Positions 1-8,250 are shown, numbered from the stretch's first letter. The stretch: DNA of 8,843 bases from Candidatus Hydrogenedentota bacterium (GCA_003552765.1 PUOI01000356.1:1-8843), one strand, 5' to 3'. Program-made: numbers and translations. The notes: generated from the letters alone by a model not told the origin.

Positions 1-907
1 TGATCGGGAGTTCCCCCAGGTTGGTCAATCCAAAGCGGGATTGGAGGCTTTGCGCGCTGGAGCCGAAGGGATAATGCCGCGCCCCACATTCGGTGCAATC
101 GAAATAGCTCATGTTTTCGACGACCCCGAGCACGGGGACGTTGACCTTCTCGAACATGAGGATGCCGCGGCTCACGTCGACCAGCGAGAGCGCCTGGGGC
201 GTCGTCACGATGATGGCTCCATCCAGCGCCACCTGCTGCACCACGGTGAGTTGAATGTCGCCCGTGCCGGGGGGAAGGTCGATAATGAGGTAATCGAGCT
301 TGCCCCAGTTGGTTTGGTGCAGGACCTGCCGGATGTAGTTCGAGACGATGGGGCCGCGCAGCACCGCCGGCGACTCGCCCAGCAAGAAGCCCAGCGACAT
401 GATCTTGAGGCCGTCCAGCTCCACGGGCAAGAGATTGGTCCCGTCGGAGTACAGCTGGGGATTATGCAGGTCGAATAGGGTAGGGACGGAGGGGCCGTAG
501 ACGTCCGCGTCAAGCAGCCCCACGGCCAGGCCTTCGTCTTGCATGCGCCGCGCCAATTGCGCCGCCACGGTGGACTTGCCCACCCCGCCCTTGCACGAGG
601 ACACCGCGATGACGGCATCGACGCCGGGGAGGATGCTGGCGTGTTGTTCCATTTTCTGGCGGGGCTTCATGCTCGAAAGCTCGACTTCAACGGCCTCGAC
701 TCCGTCCAGGGCCTCGACGGCTTCCTTGCATTGCCGCCGGAACTCTTCCTTGACCGGACAGGCCGGGGTGGTGAGTTCGACCGTGAAGCCGACGCGTCCG
801 CCTTCGATGGTGATGTCTTTTATGAAACCCAGCGACACGATATCCTTCCCGAGATCGGGATCGATAATGTGCCGCATGCTGTCAAGCACTTGTTTCTCGG
901 TAACCAT
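1..907 (-). CDS. mrp: Mrp/ApbC-type Fe-S cluster carrier ATPase (3' end outside window)
   Basis: The protein is a cytosolic P-loop ATPase of the Mrp/ApbC/NBP35 family, which carries or loads [4Fe-4S] clusters onto apo-proteins. The window holds 302 complete codons; the C-terminus is cut off. Residues 1-80 are a MIP18/DUF59-type domain with the TTPACPVKEEF motif around 46-56. A linker leads to a deviant Walker A, CKGGVGKST, at 105-113. LLDADVYGPS (131-140) and LIIDLPPGTGD (207-217) are further typical Mrp motifs. ENMSYFDCTECG near 264-275 holds the conserved CxxC (C271, C274) that binds a bridging cluster in the homodimer. The ATG at 907 is preceded by AAGGA six bases upstream. The gene starts 31 bp after the hydrolase stop, so co-transcription is likely. 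The remaining roughly 50 residues would lie to the left. Family identity is secure; the client proteins are unknown. Confidence 0.95.
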   Translation of the reverse strand, partial: MVTEKQVLDSMRHIIDPDLGKDIVSLGFIKDITIEGGRVGFTVELTTPACPVKEEFRRQCKEAVEALDGVEAVEVELSSMKPRQKMEQHASILPGVDAVIAVSSCKGGVGKSTVAAQLARRMQDEGLAVGLLDADVYGPSVPTLFDLHNPQLYSDGTNLLPVELDGLKIMSLGFLLGESPAVLRGPIVSNYIRQVLHQTNWGKLDYLIIDLPPGTGDIQLTVVQQVALDGAIIVTTPQALSLVDVSRGILMFEKVNVPVLGVVENMSYFDCTECGARHYPFGSSAQSLQSRFGLTNLGELPI

Positions 908-938
908 GGGAAATCCTTACGGGTTCTGTGGTTGGCGG

Positions 939-1763
939 CTACAAGGTGGCGCCGGCGGGGATCCGGTCCGGAAGCTCGACGGCCTCGTCGCCGATGATCT
1001 GAGACAACCATAATAGCACTTGTTGGATGGCTTGAGGGGATGTGTCGAGTAAATCGGTCCCATGGGCCGTGCCCCGGTACTCCCGGACCTCGGCTTGGCC
1101 CGGTGCGATTCGCTTAAGCTCTTGGGCCGATGTAGCCGAGTAGGAATCTCCCCGGGCCGTCACGAAGAGGGAAGGCCGGTTCCCGTATTCCACGATGGCT
1201 TCCTCCGCATTGATGCCCTGGTAGTCGAGTCCGGGCGACACCATCACGAGGGCGTGGAAGTCCCAGTCGTCCTGAGCGTGGCGCAGGGCCAGCGTTCCGC
1301 CGAGGGAAGCGCCCACCAAGCCCAGATTGTCCGGATCCGAGCCATGCTCAAGCAGGATCTCCTTCGCCGCGCGAATGTCCTGGGTCACGCGCAGCCAGTC
1401 CTCCCGATCAAAATCCTGCCGGCGGGACGGCTGATCATCGCCGGTGCTGCTGTCCCCATGCGCCCGCATATCGATGGCGAGGGATTGGAACCCCGCTTCC
1501 TGAGCGCGCCGCGCGAACACATCCCAGTGGCCGCGCCGTCCTCCAAGGCCGTGGACAAGGACAAGGCCGGGCGGCCTGACGCCGTCTCCGCGCGGGGAGA
1601 CCGCCGAATAGAGGGTCGCCCCGATTTCCGCCCCGTCCTCCGTGTGAAACGTTAGATCCTCAGGAGCGCGCCGGGCCGGAGGGGAGTCGCCGCAACCCTT
1701 TGCCAGCATGAGCAGACAAAGGGCGGCAAGCAACAGGACTTGTCTACGGTTGGGAGTTGTCAT
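939..1763 (-). CDS. alpha/beta hydrolase, probable lipoprotein
   Basis: The 274-residue protein has an alpha/beta-hydrolase fold and is probably exported. Residues 5-24 look like a signal peptide: an RR pair, a hydrophobic run, then AKGC with Cys24. That lipobox is imperfect because Lys occupies the -2 position. The RR before the core weakly resembles a twin-arginine signal. The mature part shows HGLGG at 71-75 (oxyanion region), IDMRAHGDS at 97-105, the nucleophile elbow GASLGG with Ser153, a candidate acid Asp206 in ARGDS and the catalytic His234 in GTAHG. These fit a serine hydrolase or esterase of the dienelactone hydrolase/prolyl-oligopeptidase-like type; the substrate cannot be read from the sequence. 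No Shine-Dalgarno sequence precedes the ATG, which lies in one arm of an inverted repeat. The next in-frame Met (residue 19) would destroy the signal peptide, so this start is preferred. The mrp gene follows closely. Confidence 0.88.
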   Translation of the reverse strand: MTTPNRRQVLLLAALCLLMLAKGCGDSPPARRAPEDLTFHTEDGAEIGATLYSAVSPRGDGVRPPGLVLVHGLGGRRGHWDVFARRAQEAGFQSLAIDMRAHGDSSTGDDQPSRRQDFDREDWLRVTQDIRAAKEILLEHGSDPDNLGLVGASLGGTLALRHAQDDWDFHALVMVSPGLDYQGINAEEAIVEYGNRPSLFVTARGDSYSATSAQELKRIAPGQAEVREYRGTAHGTDLLDTSPQAIQQVLLWLSQIIGDEAVELPDRIPAGATL

Positions 1764-1782
1764 AAGCAGCCGCGCGCTTATG
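1761..1782 (-). promoter_or_regulatory. perfect inverted repeat covering the hydrolase start codon
   Basis: CATAAGC (1761-1767) and GCTTATG (1776-1782) are perfect 7-bp arms around an 8-base spacer. On the minus strand the last three bases of the downstream arm are the ATG of the hydrolase. The repeat could be an operator, or an mRNA hairpin that hides the start codon. Its existence is directly visible; its function is inferred. Confidence 0.4.
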
Positions 1783-1865
1783 TATGAGAAAGCAGTGTGA
1801 AACCATAACTCTACCTGTTAGAGCGCCAAGCCCAAATCTGTTGACAAGCGAAGTGAACGTGTTAG

Positions 1866-1920
1866 GAGGTGGCATGGCCTTCCAGGCCATGAATCACGGG
1901 CTGGAAGCCCGTGCCGCCTC
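1866..1920. repeat. 55-nt palindromic double-hairpin element
   Basis: Two adjacent hairpins lie between weakly complementary outer arms. Hairpin 1 is CATGGCCT-TCC-AGGCCATG (1873-1891) and hairpin 2 is CACGGGCT-GGA-AGCCCGTG (1895-1913). Both have 8-bp stems and 3-nt loops. The outer arms GAGGTGGC (1866-1873) and GCCGCCTC (1913-1920) pair over seven bases plus one possible G-U. The central heptamers CTTCCAG (1879-1885) and CTGGAAG (1901-1907) are exact reverse complements, so the loops could kiss or the heptamers could pair with each other. The design suggests an interspersed REP/MITE-like element; only one copy lies in this window. It occupies the stretch between the hydrolase start and the SCP2 gene, where I see no convincing coding sequence. 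Confidence 0.65.
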
Positions 1921-1988
1921 ACGGCCAAGAAAGGCTATCCACAATTTTCGGAAGGGCCGAGTACTGTAAGAGAGTGGCCGGGGTCCCT

Positions 1989-2010
1989 GGGGTTGCCGAG
2001 TATCGGCCCC
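1989..2010 (-). terminator. hairpin just downstream of the SCP2 gene, no T-run
   Basis: GGGG(TT)GCCGA-GTA-TCGGCCCC forms an 8-bp stem with a 2-nt bulge and 3-nt loop, starting 8 bp past the SCP2 stop. The position suits a transcript end or RNA-stabilising hairpin, but no T-run follows on the minus strand, so it is not a canonical intrinsic terminator. Confidence 0.3.
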
Positions 2011-2017
2011 ATCTTGT

Positions 2018-2344
2018 CTATCCGGCAATGAGGGATTGCAGTTTCATGGCCAGCGTCATATCGCCCTCCACCTTCAGTTTACCACTCAAAAAGGCCTGCT
2101 CGCCGCTGAGTTCGCCGGACACAATCTTCATCCAGTCATCGGCAGAGGCCCGCAGGGTGACGCTGGGCGCAGCCGCGGTTCCCTCCACGATTTCGGGTTG
2201 GCCATCGGTCACCCGGACATACCAATCGCCGCCCCCGTCTCCACTGAGGTGAAACTGGTATGTAGCGGTAAGGCCTTGTACTTTGGAGGGATCAATACGG
2301 TCCTTAAGAGCTAGAAAGAACTGTCCGGCGCTGCTTATGTCCAT
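2018..2344 (-). CDS. SCP2 sterol-carrier-like lipid-binding protein
   Basis: This is a stand-alone SCP2-type domain of 108 residues, about the usual length for single-domain bacterial members. The family forms a small alpha/beta fold with a hydrophobic tunnel that binds lipids or acyl-CoA. Visible family features are DWYVRVTDGQPEIVEG (40-55), P60-SVTLRAS, DDWMKIVSGE (69-78) and the C-terminal GKLKVEGD (88-95) followed by an amphipathic helix. There is no signal peptide or membrane segment, so it should be cytosolic. The ATG at 2344 lies 7 bases after GAGGAG; the in-frame TTG three bases earlier is only 4 bases from it and is less likely. A probable terminator lies just upstream, between the BCCT gene and this one, so it may have its own promoter. 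The ligand is unknown. Confidence 0.85.
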   Translation of the reverse strand: MDISSAGQFFLALKDRIDPSKVQGLTATYQFHLSGDGGGDWYVRVTDGQPEIVEGTAAAPSVTLRASADDWMKIVSGELSGEQAFLSGKLKVEGDMTLAMKLQSLIAG

Positions 2345-2377
2345 CAATAGGCTCCTCTTATTTGAAGTTTAAGGGAG

Positions 2378-2421
2378 AAAAACCGCCGGGGACGGTCCGA
2401 TTCCAGGAGCCTCTCGGCGGT
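2378..2421 (-). terminator. probable intrinsic terminator after the BCCT gene
   Basis: On the minus strand ACCGCCG (2421-2415) pairs with CGGCGGT (2388-2382) and a T-run at 2382-2378 follows directly. The 7-bp GC-rich stem begins 37 bp after the BCCT stop. The 26-nt loop is long, which lowers confidence. It would separate the BCCT transcript from the SCP2 gene. Confidence 0.55.
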
Positions 2422-2458
2422 ATTCTCTCGGTCGAATGCTCTGTTTCAGTGCGTGCGA

Positions 2459-4108
2459 TTAGCCGAAGGGCCCATCGTCGTCCTCGCTCTCCGTCTCACT
2501 TAACCCCGCCAGCTCCTCATAAATTTCGGGCGGCTGGAACAGCGGGGACAGGCGAATGGCCCGCTCCTGCTTTAGTCCCTTGTATAGACTCACCATCATG
2601 ATCAGTAGGACTACCGCGAGCGGCAGCCCCGTGGTAATGGCCCCCGTTTGCAACGCGCTAAGTCCCCCCAACCATACAAGGATCGCCGCGACGATTCCTT
2701 CCATGACGGCCCAGTAGACCCGTTGCGCCGTGGGCGGTTGCGGGTGGCCGCCAGCGGTAAGAATGCTGACCACCATCGACGCGGAGTCGGAGGAGGTTAC
2801 GAAGAACCCCGCGATAAGCACGACCGCGATGAGCCACGTCACCTGCTGCGCGGGAAAATGCTCAAAAAGGGCGAAAAGCGCCACGTCTACATCTTCCACT
2901 ACGAGGTCCGCCAGGCCGGCCTCAGGCGCGGAAATCAGTTCCACGTGGAGGGCGCTTCCGCCAAAAATGGAGAACCAAACGAACGTGGCCAATGTGGGAG
3001 CCAGCAAGGTTCCCATGATGAATTCGCGTATGGTGCGGCCCCGGGATATCCGGGCGATGAACATTCCGACAAAGGGGGACCACGCAATCCACCAGGCCCA
3101 GTAGAACACCGTCCAATCCCCAAGCCAATCCGATCCCTCAAAAGTGGCGGTCCATGTGGTTGTCTGCACAATGTTCTGTAGATAGAAGCCAAAGCTTTGA
3201 ACAAAGATATTTAATATGAAAAGCGTGGGACCCACAATGAGCAGTGCTATAGCCATTAGCACGGCTACGCTGAGATTCCACTCGCTCAATCGGCGGATGC
3301 CGACATGAAGACCCAACACGACGGAAACCGTGGCGACAGCCGTAATCGCGGCGATCAGTACTACTTGTATGCCCGCTCCCACGGGTAGACCGAAGGAATA
3401 GTTCAGGCCGCGATTGACCTGGATCACCCCCAGCCCCAGAGAGGTGGCGACTCCGAATAGGGTGCCAACAACCGCCACGATATCAATGATGTTACCGGCG
3501 GTTCCATGGACGCGTTCCCCAAGCAAGGGGTAGAACGCGCTCCGGAGGGTAAGCGGCTGATTTCGGCGAAACCCAAAATAGGCCAAGGTAACCCCCAAGA
3601 GACTGTATACAGCCCATGGGTGTACACCCCAATGAAAGAACGTCAAATTAAGGGCTTGCTGAGCGCCCGCCGGGCCTTCCTCGCCGGCCCCTGTGGGAGG
3701 ATTCACATAATGCATGAGCGGTTCGGCCACGCTGTAGAATAGAAGTCCAATGCCCATACCGGCGCTAAACAGCATGGCGAACCACGTCGGGTAGCTAAAA
3801 TCGGGCTCGCTATCGTTGGGTCCTAATCGGATGTTTCCAAAACGGCTGAAGGCGAGGTAAATCACAAACCCCAAAATGACCGCAACGGCGGTAATATAGA
3901 ACCATCCGAAGTACTCCGCCAGAAAGCCTTGGATGGCGTTAACGGCCGTCTCCATCGCTTCAGTCCAGCCGATCCCCAGCACGATGAAGAAGAAGATGAG
4001 GGCGGATGCGACATAGGAAACGACAGGATGAATGACAAGTCCGTACCGGTTGGGAGAGGGTATGGATTCGTGGGCTTCGGGGCCTAGACCGTGTTCATCT
4101 TGTGTCAT
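2459..4108 (-). CDS. BCCT-family betaine/choline/carnitine-type transporter
   Basis: The 549-residue inner-membrane protein belongs to the BCCT family (BetP, OpuD, BetT, CaiT), which takes up quaternary-ammonium osmolytes, mostly with Na+ or H+. About 12 hydrophobic segments start near residue 29. GMGIGLLFYSVAEP at 117-130 is the glycine-rich TM3 motif; GMGIG is the form seen in Na+-coupled betaine carriers. The signature segment DWTVFYWAWWIAWSPFVGMFIARISRGRTIREF runs from 331 to 363 and supplies substrate-binding tryptophans (W339, W340, W343 by family analogy). TSSDSAS (438-444) is the conserved stretch near TM10. The N-terminus is short. The C-terminus ends in an acidic tail of about 15 residues and lacks the long basic osmosensing tail of BetP. 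Betaine is the best substrate guess. The ATG is preceded by AAGGGGA nine bases upstream. No betaine-metabolism genes are adjacent. Confidence 0.93.
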   Translation of the reverse strand: MTQDEHGLGPEAHESIPSPNRYGLVIHPVVSYVASALIFFFIVLGIGWTEAMETAVNAIQGFLAEYFGWFYITAVAVILGFVIYLAFSRFGNIRLGPNDSEPDFSYPTWFAMLFSAGMGIGLLFYSVAEPLMHYVNPPTGAGEEGPAGAQQALNLTFFHWGVHPWAVYSLLGVTLAYFGFRRNQPLTLRSAFYPLLGERVHGTAGNIIDIVAVVGTLFGVATSLGLGVIQVNRGLNYSFGLPVGAGIQVVLIAAITAVATVSVVLGLHVGIRRLSEWNLSVAVLMAIALLIVGPTLFILNIFVQSFGFYLQNIVQTTTWTATFEGSDWLGDWTVFYWAWWIAWSPFVGMFIARISRGRTIREFIMGTLLAPTLATFVWFSIFGGSALHVELISAPEAGLADLVVEDVDVALFALFEHFPAQQVTWLIAVVLIAGFFVTSSDSASMVVSILTAGGHPQPPTAQRVYWAVMEGIVAAILVWLGGLSALQTGAITTGLPLAVVLLIMMVSLYKGLKQERAIRLSPLFQPPEIYEELAGLSETESEDDDGPFG

Positions 4109-4209
4109 GTGTGCAAATCCCCTTCGCTGCGCTTTTGCTTTTGAGCCACGGTAGGCGCCGTCTCTGCGGCGCTGGACTAAAGGAGCAGCTCAACGCACTC
4201 CTGTGATTC

Positions 4210-4248
4210 AAAAAAGCCGCCCCGGACTTGTGAAGTACGGGACGGCTT
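4210..4248 (-). terminator. strong intrinsic terminator of groEL
   Basis: On the minus strand AAGCCGTCCCG (4248-4238) pairs with CGGGGCGGCTT (4224-4214), an 11-bp stem with one G-U. An inner ACTT-GTG-AAGT extends the hairpin. Six T residues follow at 4215-4210. It lies 46 bp past the groEL stop and separates groEL from the BCCT gene. Confidence 0.88.
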
Positions 4249-4294
4249 AGCCTAACATAGATGGACCGTCGTTTTCAGACTTGCGCTCAAGGGA

Positions 4295-5950
<1,656 letters not shown>

Positions 5951-6191
5951 GGTGTGAATCTCCCCTTCTTTTCCTGTGCGAACACAAATTGTTATCGGAC
6001 AGACATCAGTTGAAAAATGGATTGCTCCGGCGTGGTGTTCTTGGGCCGGGGATGAGGGCCATCCCGGCTTCGGTATTACACGCGCCAAGCGTCCTCCGCG
6101 CGGCTTGCCGGAGAAAGAGCCGTCCACGCTTAGTGAGAGCCGCCCAGTGGGGCGAGGAAAACGGCTGTTAGCACTCGCTCCTTGGGAGTGC
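5951..6191 (-). other. long structured 5' leader of groEL
   Basis: From the predicted start site to the groEL ATG is about 240 nt. I find no groES or other recognisable gene in it. It contains a hairpin with arms GCCGGGGATG (6045-6054) and CATCCCGGC (6060-6068), 9 bp with one bulged G and a 5-nt loop. The Shine-Dalgarno GGGGAGA sits just before the ATG. Whether the leader regulates translation is unknown. Confidence 0.5.
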
Positions 6192-6194
6192 TAA
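6168..6194. promoter_or_regulatory. CIRCE operator (HrcA binding site) of groEL
   Basis: TTAGCACTC (6168-6176), nine bases, GAGTGCTAA (6186-6194) match the CIRCE consensus perfectly in both half-sites and in spacing. HrcA binds CIRCE and represses chaperonin genes until heat or unfolded protein relieves it. The predicted groEL start site falls inside it. The hrcA gene is not in this window. Confidence 0.96.
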
Positions 6195-6198
6195 CAAC

Positions 6199-6227
6199 AT
6201 GCTAGCACACGCTTCGCCCCGTGTCAA
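6199..6227 (-). promoter_or_regulatory. sigma-70-type promoter of groEL
   Basis: On the minus strand a perfect -35 TTGACA (6227-6222) is followed by 17 bases and the -10 TAGCAT (6204-6199). Transcription should begin near 6192, inside CIRCE, the classic HrcA-repressed layout. Confidence 0.88.
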
Positions 6228-6286
6228 GAGGGTGGGCGCCCAATTCGCGCGGGGGAGTGCAAGAGGGGTTGTGGGGGTATCGGCAA

Positions 6287-6326
6287 TGGCCCGCCCACGC
6301 TCCGGTGAAGGGGCATGAGCGGGCCA
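6287..6326. repeat. inverted repeat between the small ORF and the groEL promoter
   Basis: TGGCCCGC (6287-6294) and GCGGGCCA (6319-6326) are perfect 8-bp arms around a 24-base loop. An alternative inner pairing CGCTC/GAGCG (6298-6302, 6317-6321) also exists. It lies 20 bp past the stop of the small gene and could end its transcript, but no T-run follows on the minus strand. Confidence 0.4.
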
Positions 6327-6346
6327 GGAAATCGAAAGGGGAGTGT

Positions 6347-6526
6347 TCAGAACGACAGCAAGCAATGCCAGATGAACATGTAGGCGAGCTGATCGTTTTC
6401 TTCCCAAGTCCGCTTCACAATGGCTTCATCTCCCATGATTTTGGGAAACTCCTGGCGTTTTTCCTCCCAAGGTACGCATACGCCTGGGGCCCGGTTGGTA
6501 GCCGGCTGCGGGGTGTGCTCACTCAT
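6347..6526 (-). CDS. 59-residue small protein of unknown function
   Basis: I do not recognise this protein. The open frame begins MSEHTPQPATNRAPG and ends WHCLLSF. Its ATG is preceded by AAGGAG seven bases upstream, one of the best ribosome binding sites in the window, which is the main reason to believe in it. Residues 1-18 are Pro/Thr-rich and likely disordered. Residues 20-48 are charged with Trp20 and Trp41. Residues 48-59 (LAYMFIWHCLLSF region) form a hydrophobic end that may bind a membrane or a partner. It has two cysteines (17, 55) and no signal peptide. It lies 227 bp downstream of the URO-D gene and upstream of the groEL promoter, all on the same strand. It may ride on the URO-D transcript or have its own promoter. 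It could be a chance frame, but start context and base composition argue for a real gene. Confidence 0.6.
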   Translation of the reverse strand: MSEHTPQPATNRAPGVCVPWEEKRQEFPKIMGDEAIVKRTWEENDQLAYMFIWHCLLSF

Positions 6527-6578
6527 GGCGGTACTCCTTTCTTCCCAATCGCCGGGTACGGCAGTGTGCCGGGCGTTT

Positions 6579-6681
6579 ACATCCCCCGGCCCTTCGGGCC
6601 ACCCCCTTCAAAGGGGGAATTGAGCCGCTCACCCGATGGCGCCGCTTTGGATGGAGAATCCTTCCCTTGGAAGAGGGATGT
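6579..6681. repeat. palindromic repeat region between the URO-D gene and the small gene
   Basis: Several hairpins are packed in about 100 bp. GGCCC-TTC-GGGCC lies at 6588-6600. CCCCCT-TCAA-AGGGGG lies at 6602-6617. CTTCC-CTT-GGAAG lies at 6661-6673. Outer arms ACATCCC (6579-6585) and GGGATGT (6675-6681) are perfect complements. The arrangement resembles a non-autonomous interspersed element. None of the hairpins is followed by a clear T-run, so an intrinsic terminator is not supported. The rest of 6527-6753 holds no convincing gene apart from the ribosome binding site of the small ORF. Confidence 0.5.
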
Positions 6682-6753
6682 CGTTCCCTAGAGCAGCGCC
6701 TTATCCAGCGATTGGAATCTCCTGCGACAATTGACAGTCTCGGTTGCGGTCCT

Positions 6754-7956
6754 TCAGTACTTGCCGTATTCAATGGTGAAATCGGTCATGGCCCGGACGT
6801 TTTCTGGCTTGGAATCGTTTTGCATGATCGCGCTGGCGTCCATGCAATAGCCGCCGTCCTGCGCGCACAAGTCGATGAGTTCCTTGCACTTCGCGCGGAC
6901 TTCCTCCTCGGTCCCGTACGCCAGCAGGGCGTTGGGCACGCCGCCGGTGATGCAGAACTTCTTGCCGAGAATCCGCTGTGTCTCCCCGGGATCGCTTTGG
7001 TCCAAGTGGAACACGATGCTCTTCTCCGGCAATTCGGCGAAGGATTCCAGGTGAGCGGTCCAGTCGCCCTCTGCATAGAACAGCGTTTGAAGACCGTGCG
7101 ACCAGATGTTCTCGATGACCTTTTTCAGGGTGGGCCAATAGATGGCGTCAAAATGTTCTTGCTTGATGAAGGGGACACAGCCCCGGTGCATCCAAAACGC
7201 CACGGGGACGTTGCGCTCGGGATCCGCCCCGGACAGGTGGACGGCCATATGGGTGAGATGAGGCACAAGGGCTTCAGAGGCGGCCTTGACTTTGTCCGGT
7301 ATCGTCAGCAGGTCGTCCGTCAGGCCGATGTATCCCCGCATCTTGTCCGCGATGATGTCCATCGGCGCCTTCAGCATGCCGCCGATGGCGGACGCCGTCC
7401 CGCATTCCGCGCGCAGGCGGGCGCCTTGTTGCCCCAATGCGCCAAAGTACTGGAGCATGGACATGCCGCCCTTCACGAGCGCCATGTTATGGCGGAAGGT
7501 GACGGCCTCGCCGGGGGCGTTCACATCGTTGGATACGCGCGGGAACCACGTATTAAATAGGAACGCGGTGGGATCCTCGATGAGCGCGTCGTATTCCTCC
7601 GGCAGCATGTGCGCCGCATGCTCCGGCGGCTCGATGTATTGAAAGGCCGTGTCCGCGCTTATCTCGACGCCGGGCGAGGCGTAGTACTTCATGCCCATGG
7701 CTTGCGTCAGCGCGGTCCAGACGTAGACCATGTTGCCCACGCACGCATCCCACTGGAAGTCGCTGGCGCACTTACAGACAGCGTCACAAGCCTTGGTGTA
7801 ATCCTGGGTGATCTCCTGACACGTATAGCCTGCGTAGGTGGCCACGAATTCCGCAGCCAGCGGACGCACGGGCACCCGGTCGGGCTTGCCATTGCGCAAG
7901 GCGGTGACGTAGCGTTGAAGCCGCTGTTGATACAGGGCTTCCATGGAGTCGCTCAT
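6754..7956 (-). CDS. uroporphyrinogen decarboxylase (URO-D) family protein
   Basis: The 400-residue cytosolic protein has the URO-D-type TIM-barrel found in HemE and in corrinoid methyltransferases such as MtaA and MtbA. Family features are KPDRVPVRPLAAEF near 24-37, the mid-barrel FWMHRGCVPFIKQEHFDAIYWPTLKKVI (254-281), SHGLQTLFYAEGDW (286-299), ITGGVPNALLAYGTEEEV (336-353) and the tail NDSKPENVRAM (380-390). It is longer than HemE (about 350 residues). Where MtaA/MtbA carry a zinc-binding His-x-Cys, this protein has YAEGDW, and the later region reads DASAIM without the expected Cys, so the usual zinc site appears absent. Five cysteines cluster between residues 46 and 72 (46, 57, 61, 63, 72). 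True haem biosynthesis is therefore unlikely; a divergent methyltransferase-like role is possible. The ATG at 7956 follows AGGGGA by seven bases. A ligand or reaction cannot be named. Confidence 0.85.
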   Translation of the reverse strand: MSDSMEALYQQRLQRYVTALRNGKPDRVPVRPLAAEFVATYAGYTCQEITQDYTKACDAVCKCASDFQWDACVGNMVYVWTALTQAMGMKYYASPGVEISADTAFQYIEPPEHAAHMLPEEYDALIEDPTAFLFNTWFPRVSNDVNAPGEAVTFRHNMALVKGGMSMLQYFGALGQQGARLRAECGTASAIGGMLKAPMDIIADKMRGYIGLTDDLLTIPDKVKAASEALVPHLTHMAVHLSGADPERNVPVAFWMHRGCVPFIKQEHFDAIYWPTLKKVIENIWSHGLQTLFYAEGDWTAHLESFAELPEKSIVFHLDQSDPGETQRILGKKFCITGGVPNALLAYGTEEEVRAKCKELIDLCAQDGGYCMDASAIMQNDSKPENVRAMTDFTIEYGKY

Positions 7957-8169
7957 AGCTGCATCCCCTTCTCTTCGCCGAGGCCTTGCGTGACGCAGAC
8001 ACGTCTCCTTGCCGGCCTGGCTGGTTCCCCCAGACGCTCCGGGAACGAGATCCCCCGGGCGTGAACTGTAGATGGGCGGCTGTTTGCCCGCCGAGCGTCA
8101 CCATACCAGAATCCGGCTGCAAGGGGCCAATCGGCGTCACATGGAAAGGCCTTAGCACTCAAGTGGATC

Positions 8170-8197
8170 TTGTCTTTACCGGCGAATTTGTGATAGC
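8170..8197 (+). promoter_or_regulatory. candidate promoter of the PpiD-like gene
   Basis: TTGTCT (8170-8175), 16 bases, then GATAGC (8192-8197) preceded by TG at 8189-8190 in the extended -10 position. The -10 matches the consensus at only three bases, so this is tentative. A start near 8204 would give a leader of about 150 nt. Confidence 0.3.
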
Positions 8198-8250
8198 GTT
8201 TTAGTGTGATTCACTGCTTCTAAGACAATCCCACTCGGGCCGACAAGATA

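Noticed and set aside
205..618. 137-codon minus-strand frame overlapping mrp.
   Set aside because: It is a different frame of the same strand; the Mrp frame is continuous and carries all family motifs.
1784..1969. 61-codon plus-strand frame in the gap between the hydrolase and SCP2 genes.
   Set aside because: It runs through the palindromic element, has no ribosome binding site and shows no recognisable protein features.
5951..6127. In-frame N-terminal extension of GroEL from a GTG at 6127.
   Set aside because: The 59 added residues match no GroEL N-terminus, there is no ribosome binding site, and the ATG at 5950 has a good one and gives a standard start.
8152..8160. TTAGCACTC, identical to one CIRCE half-site, near the PpiD-like gene promoter.
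   Set aside because: No matching half-site follows at nine bases (or nearby), so it is a chance half-site.
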